From an uncultured Coriobacteriaceae bacterium (GTDB lineage Bacteria > Actinomycetota > Coriobacteriia > Coriobacteriales > Atopobiaceae), in contig CADAAU010000001.1 of assembly GCA_902786015.1 (NCBI GenBank), positions 62,001-126,000 on the forward strand: 64,000 bases of DNA, read 5' to 3'. Shown here piece after piece: positions 62,669 through 64,000 of this stretch. Each line of letters begins with the position of its first letter. The first letter of the stretch is position 1. The position numbers and the translations under genes are program-made. The notes below the pieces were generated by a model. It was not told where the DNA came from and searched no databases. It saw only the letters and a program-made list of their open reading frames with translations.

Positions 62669-63715
62669 TTATCCGAGGAGGGGTTGGTCGTAGGCGTAGA
62701 GCGCGAGGTTGATCTCGTAGATGTCGTATTGTCCGTGGTCGATGAAGTACTCTACGATGACGTCACGCGCGTCGGCGCGGGTGAGGGCGAATCCAGCTCG
62801 CTCCAGCAAAAGGCGTGTGTCGTCGGCCGTGAGCTCAAGCGCGATGGCAAGCGCGAGTACCGTGGCCTTTTTTGGCTGGTAGGCGGGATTGTTGCGAATC
62901 TTTGAGAAGTGCTGGCGACTTATGTTGGCGCGCTTGTACACTTCGCTGTCCTTGAGGTGGCGCTCGTCGATCATAGCAAGCAACGTCTGCGAAAAACCGG
63001 CGTCCACTCGCTCCAGTAACCGGTTGAGGGCTGGGAATCGCCGTCCCCTTGGTCGGGCGGCACCTTGTGGCGCAGATGCCGCCGCGGGCGCTTGCGGAGC
63101 CATCCTCTCTTCTTCACGGAAACTTGGGGTCGGTGCCGCGAAAGGCCGTTCCCACTGGAGTCGCCTCTGTACGTGCTGCTCGGCATAGAGGTCGTTGATG
63201 AGGGCGGTGATGGGGCCAAAGCGTCCGTCTGCCGCCCTCATTGCCTCGATGTCAAAGAGGGTAAGATACACGTCCAGTTCGTGATCCTCGGCTGCCAAGA
63301 ACGTGCGAATCTCGTCGAGCGCCACGTCGATGGCCTGTTCCTTGGGATAGCCATAGATGCCCGATGAAATGAGCGGAAAGGCTATGGACGTGTCACCGAG
63401 TTCGAAGGCGAGCTCGAGCGATGATCTATAGCAACTGCGCAGGGCTTGTTCCTCGCCGGAATTGCCGCCACGCCAGATGGGTCCGGGGGTATGGATGACG
63501 TGACGCGCGGAAAGCGCGAATGCTGGAGTCGCAACGGCCGTTCCCGTGTCACAATGACCGATTTTGTCGCAGGCTGCTTGTAGCTCGCGTGCGCCGGCGG
63601 CGGAAAAGATTGCTCCGCACACGCCACCGCCACGACGAAGCTGCTCGTTCGCGGCGTTGACGATGGCGTCCACGTTCATGCGGGTGATGTCGTTGCGCAA
63701 GATGGTAAAGGGCAT
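62669..63715 (-). CDS. Macro domain fused to a C-terminal helix-turn-helix-like domain
   Basis: A 348-residue protein. Residues 1 to about 175 form an ADP-ribose-binding macro domain: DAIVNAANEQLRRGGGVCGAIF, GHCDTGTAVATPAF, VIHTPGP and FPLISSGIYGYPKEQA. Such domains bind or hydrolyse ADP-ribose adducts. A Pro/Ala/Arg linker (about 200-228) leads to a ~115-residue helical C-terminus containing SEVYKRANISRQHFSKIRNN, an XRE-type helix-turn-helix. Regulation or defence linked to ADP-ribosylation is possible but unproven. The start follows GGAGGAGAG. Confidence 0.82.
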   Translation of the reverse strand: MPFTILRNDITRMNVDAIVNAANEQLRRGGGVCGAIFSAAGARELQAACDKIGHCDTGTAVATPAFALSARHVIHTPGPIWRGGNSGEEQALRSCYRSSLELAFELGDTSIAFPLISSGIYGYPKEQAIDVALDEIRTFLAAEDHELDVYLTLFDIEAMRAADGRFGPITALINDLYAEQHVQRRLQWERPFAAPTPSFREEERMAPQAPAAASAPQGAARPRGRRFPALNRLLERVDAGFSQTLLAMIDERHLKDSEVYKRANISRQHFSKIRNNPAYQPKKATVLALAIALELTADDTRLLLERAGFALTRADARDVIVEYFIDHGQYDIYEINLALYAYDQPLLG

Positions 63716-63733
63716 CTCTCCTCCTCAAGCATA

Positions 63734-63788
63734 AGACGCTTTGCCGGGCGGCTCGTCTGGGTGAGACAAGCTGCCCGGCAAAGCGTCT
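63734..63788 (-). terminator. Long hairpin, 25-bp stem
   Basis: The arms 63734-63758 and 63764-63788 pair with one mismatch and one wobble around GGGTG. It follows the stop codon of the minus-strand zinc-ribbon gene and precedes the macro-domain gene. Confidence 0.75.
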
Positions 63789-63813
63789 CACGACATCCGC
63801 CTGTTGTGGACGG

Positions 63814-64000
63814 CTATTCGGACTTGGACTTGCTGCCCGTGTTGCGTTGGTCTGTGTTATAAAAGCCCGATCCCTTGAACACGATTCCCGAAGTCCCAAA
63901 GACCTGTTGTGCGACGGAGCCGCATGTCGGGCAGATGATTTCGGGGTGCTCTGCCATCGGGTGCTCGACCTCAAACTGCGTGCCACACGAGGGGCACTGG
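63814..64000 (-). CDS. FmdB-type zinc-ribbon protein, partial
   Basis: Only the last 61 residues are inside the window; the N-terminus lies beyond base 64000. Two cysteine pairs are visible, CPSCGTQFEVEHPM and CPTCGSVAQQVF, followed by FKGSGFYNTD and a Ser/Lys-rich tail ending in KSKSE. This is the hallmark of FmdB-family regulatory zinc ribbons, small proteins of unclear function. The stop codon is at 63814-63816. Confidence 0.85.
   Translation of the reverse strand, partial: QCPSCGTQFEVEHPMAEHPEIICPTCGSVAQQVFGTSGIVFKGSGFYNTDQRNTGSKSKSE

Overview
The window is about 57-60% GC by eye, densely coded on both strands, and carries no mobile-element genes, no CRISPR array and no rRNA. It looks like a chromosome piece of a Gram-positive actinobacterium of class Coriobacteriia (gut or oral Coriobacteriaceae, Atopobiaceae or relatives). 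Reasons: a large type III glutamine synthetase, a fructose PTS operon with fused EIIABC, lipoboxes and sorting-signal-like tails instead of outer-membrane proteins, an AlgI/DHHW surface acetylation pair, and several membrane c-di-GMP enzymes. The taxonomic call is inference; no 16S gene is present.

Layout. 1-5.2 kb: end of a receiver-containing signalling protein, an esterase, a VOC protein, an HD-hydrolase/kinase fusion, a secreted HAD phosphatase lipoprotein, and a 5'-truncated YihY/BrkB remnant. 5.3-11.5 kb: a 968-residue EAL/PAS/degenerate-GGDEF protein, a cupin, a membrane protein with an Arg-rich tail, a zinc-dependent phospholipase C-like protein, and an HdeD-like protein. 11.6-17.6 kb: glnN, then the fruR-fruK-fruA operon with a readable operator. 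18-26 kb: a surface protein, MBOAT and DHHW O-acetylation proteins, a beta-lactamase-fold serine hydrolase, and EttA. 26.3-32.8 kb: a three-gene c-di-GMP cassette built on tandem solute-binding sensor domains. 32.9-38.8 kb: tRNA-Phe followed by a structured repeat that duplicates its 3' end, two diguanylate cyclases, an Ldh-family dehydrogenase and an aquaporin. 38.9-47.6 kb: carB, a secreted PIG-L deacetylase, sucrose-6-phosphate hydrolase, a zinc-ribbon membrane protein and gpmA. 47.7-55.8 kb: a metallophosphoesterase/PTS-EIIB/ROK fusion diverging from a glutamine-synthetase-like protein that lacks most metal ligands, then an amino-acid ABC transporter operon with two binding proteins. 56-64 kb: an orphan winged-helix regulator, HtrA, SbcD-SbcC, a macro-domain/HTH fusion and an FmdB-type zinc ribbon.

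Themes. c-di-GMP turnover is prominent: five GGDEF and/or EAL proteins plus one output-less sensor paralog. Nitrogen metabolism appears as glnN, the GS-like pseudoenzyme and the glutamine-type ABC transporter. Gene ends are marked by unusually long, nearly perfect hairpins. Three of these hairpins share one conserved loop and an arm heptamer although most of their stem sequence differs. This hairpin family, the tRNA-Phe-linked GNRA-hairpin element, the MPE-EIIB-ROK fusion and the GS pseudoenzyme are the best candidates for something not described before.
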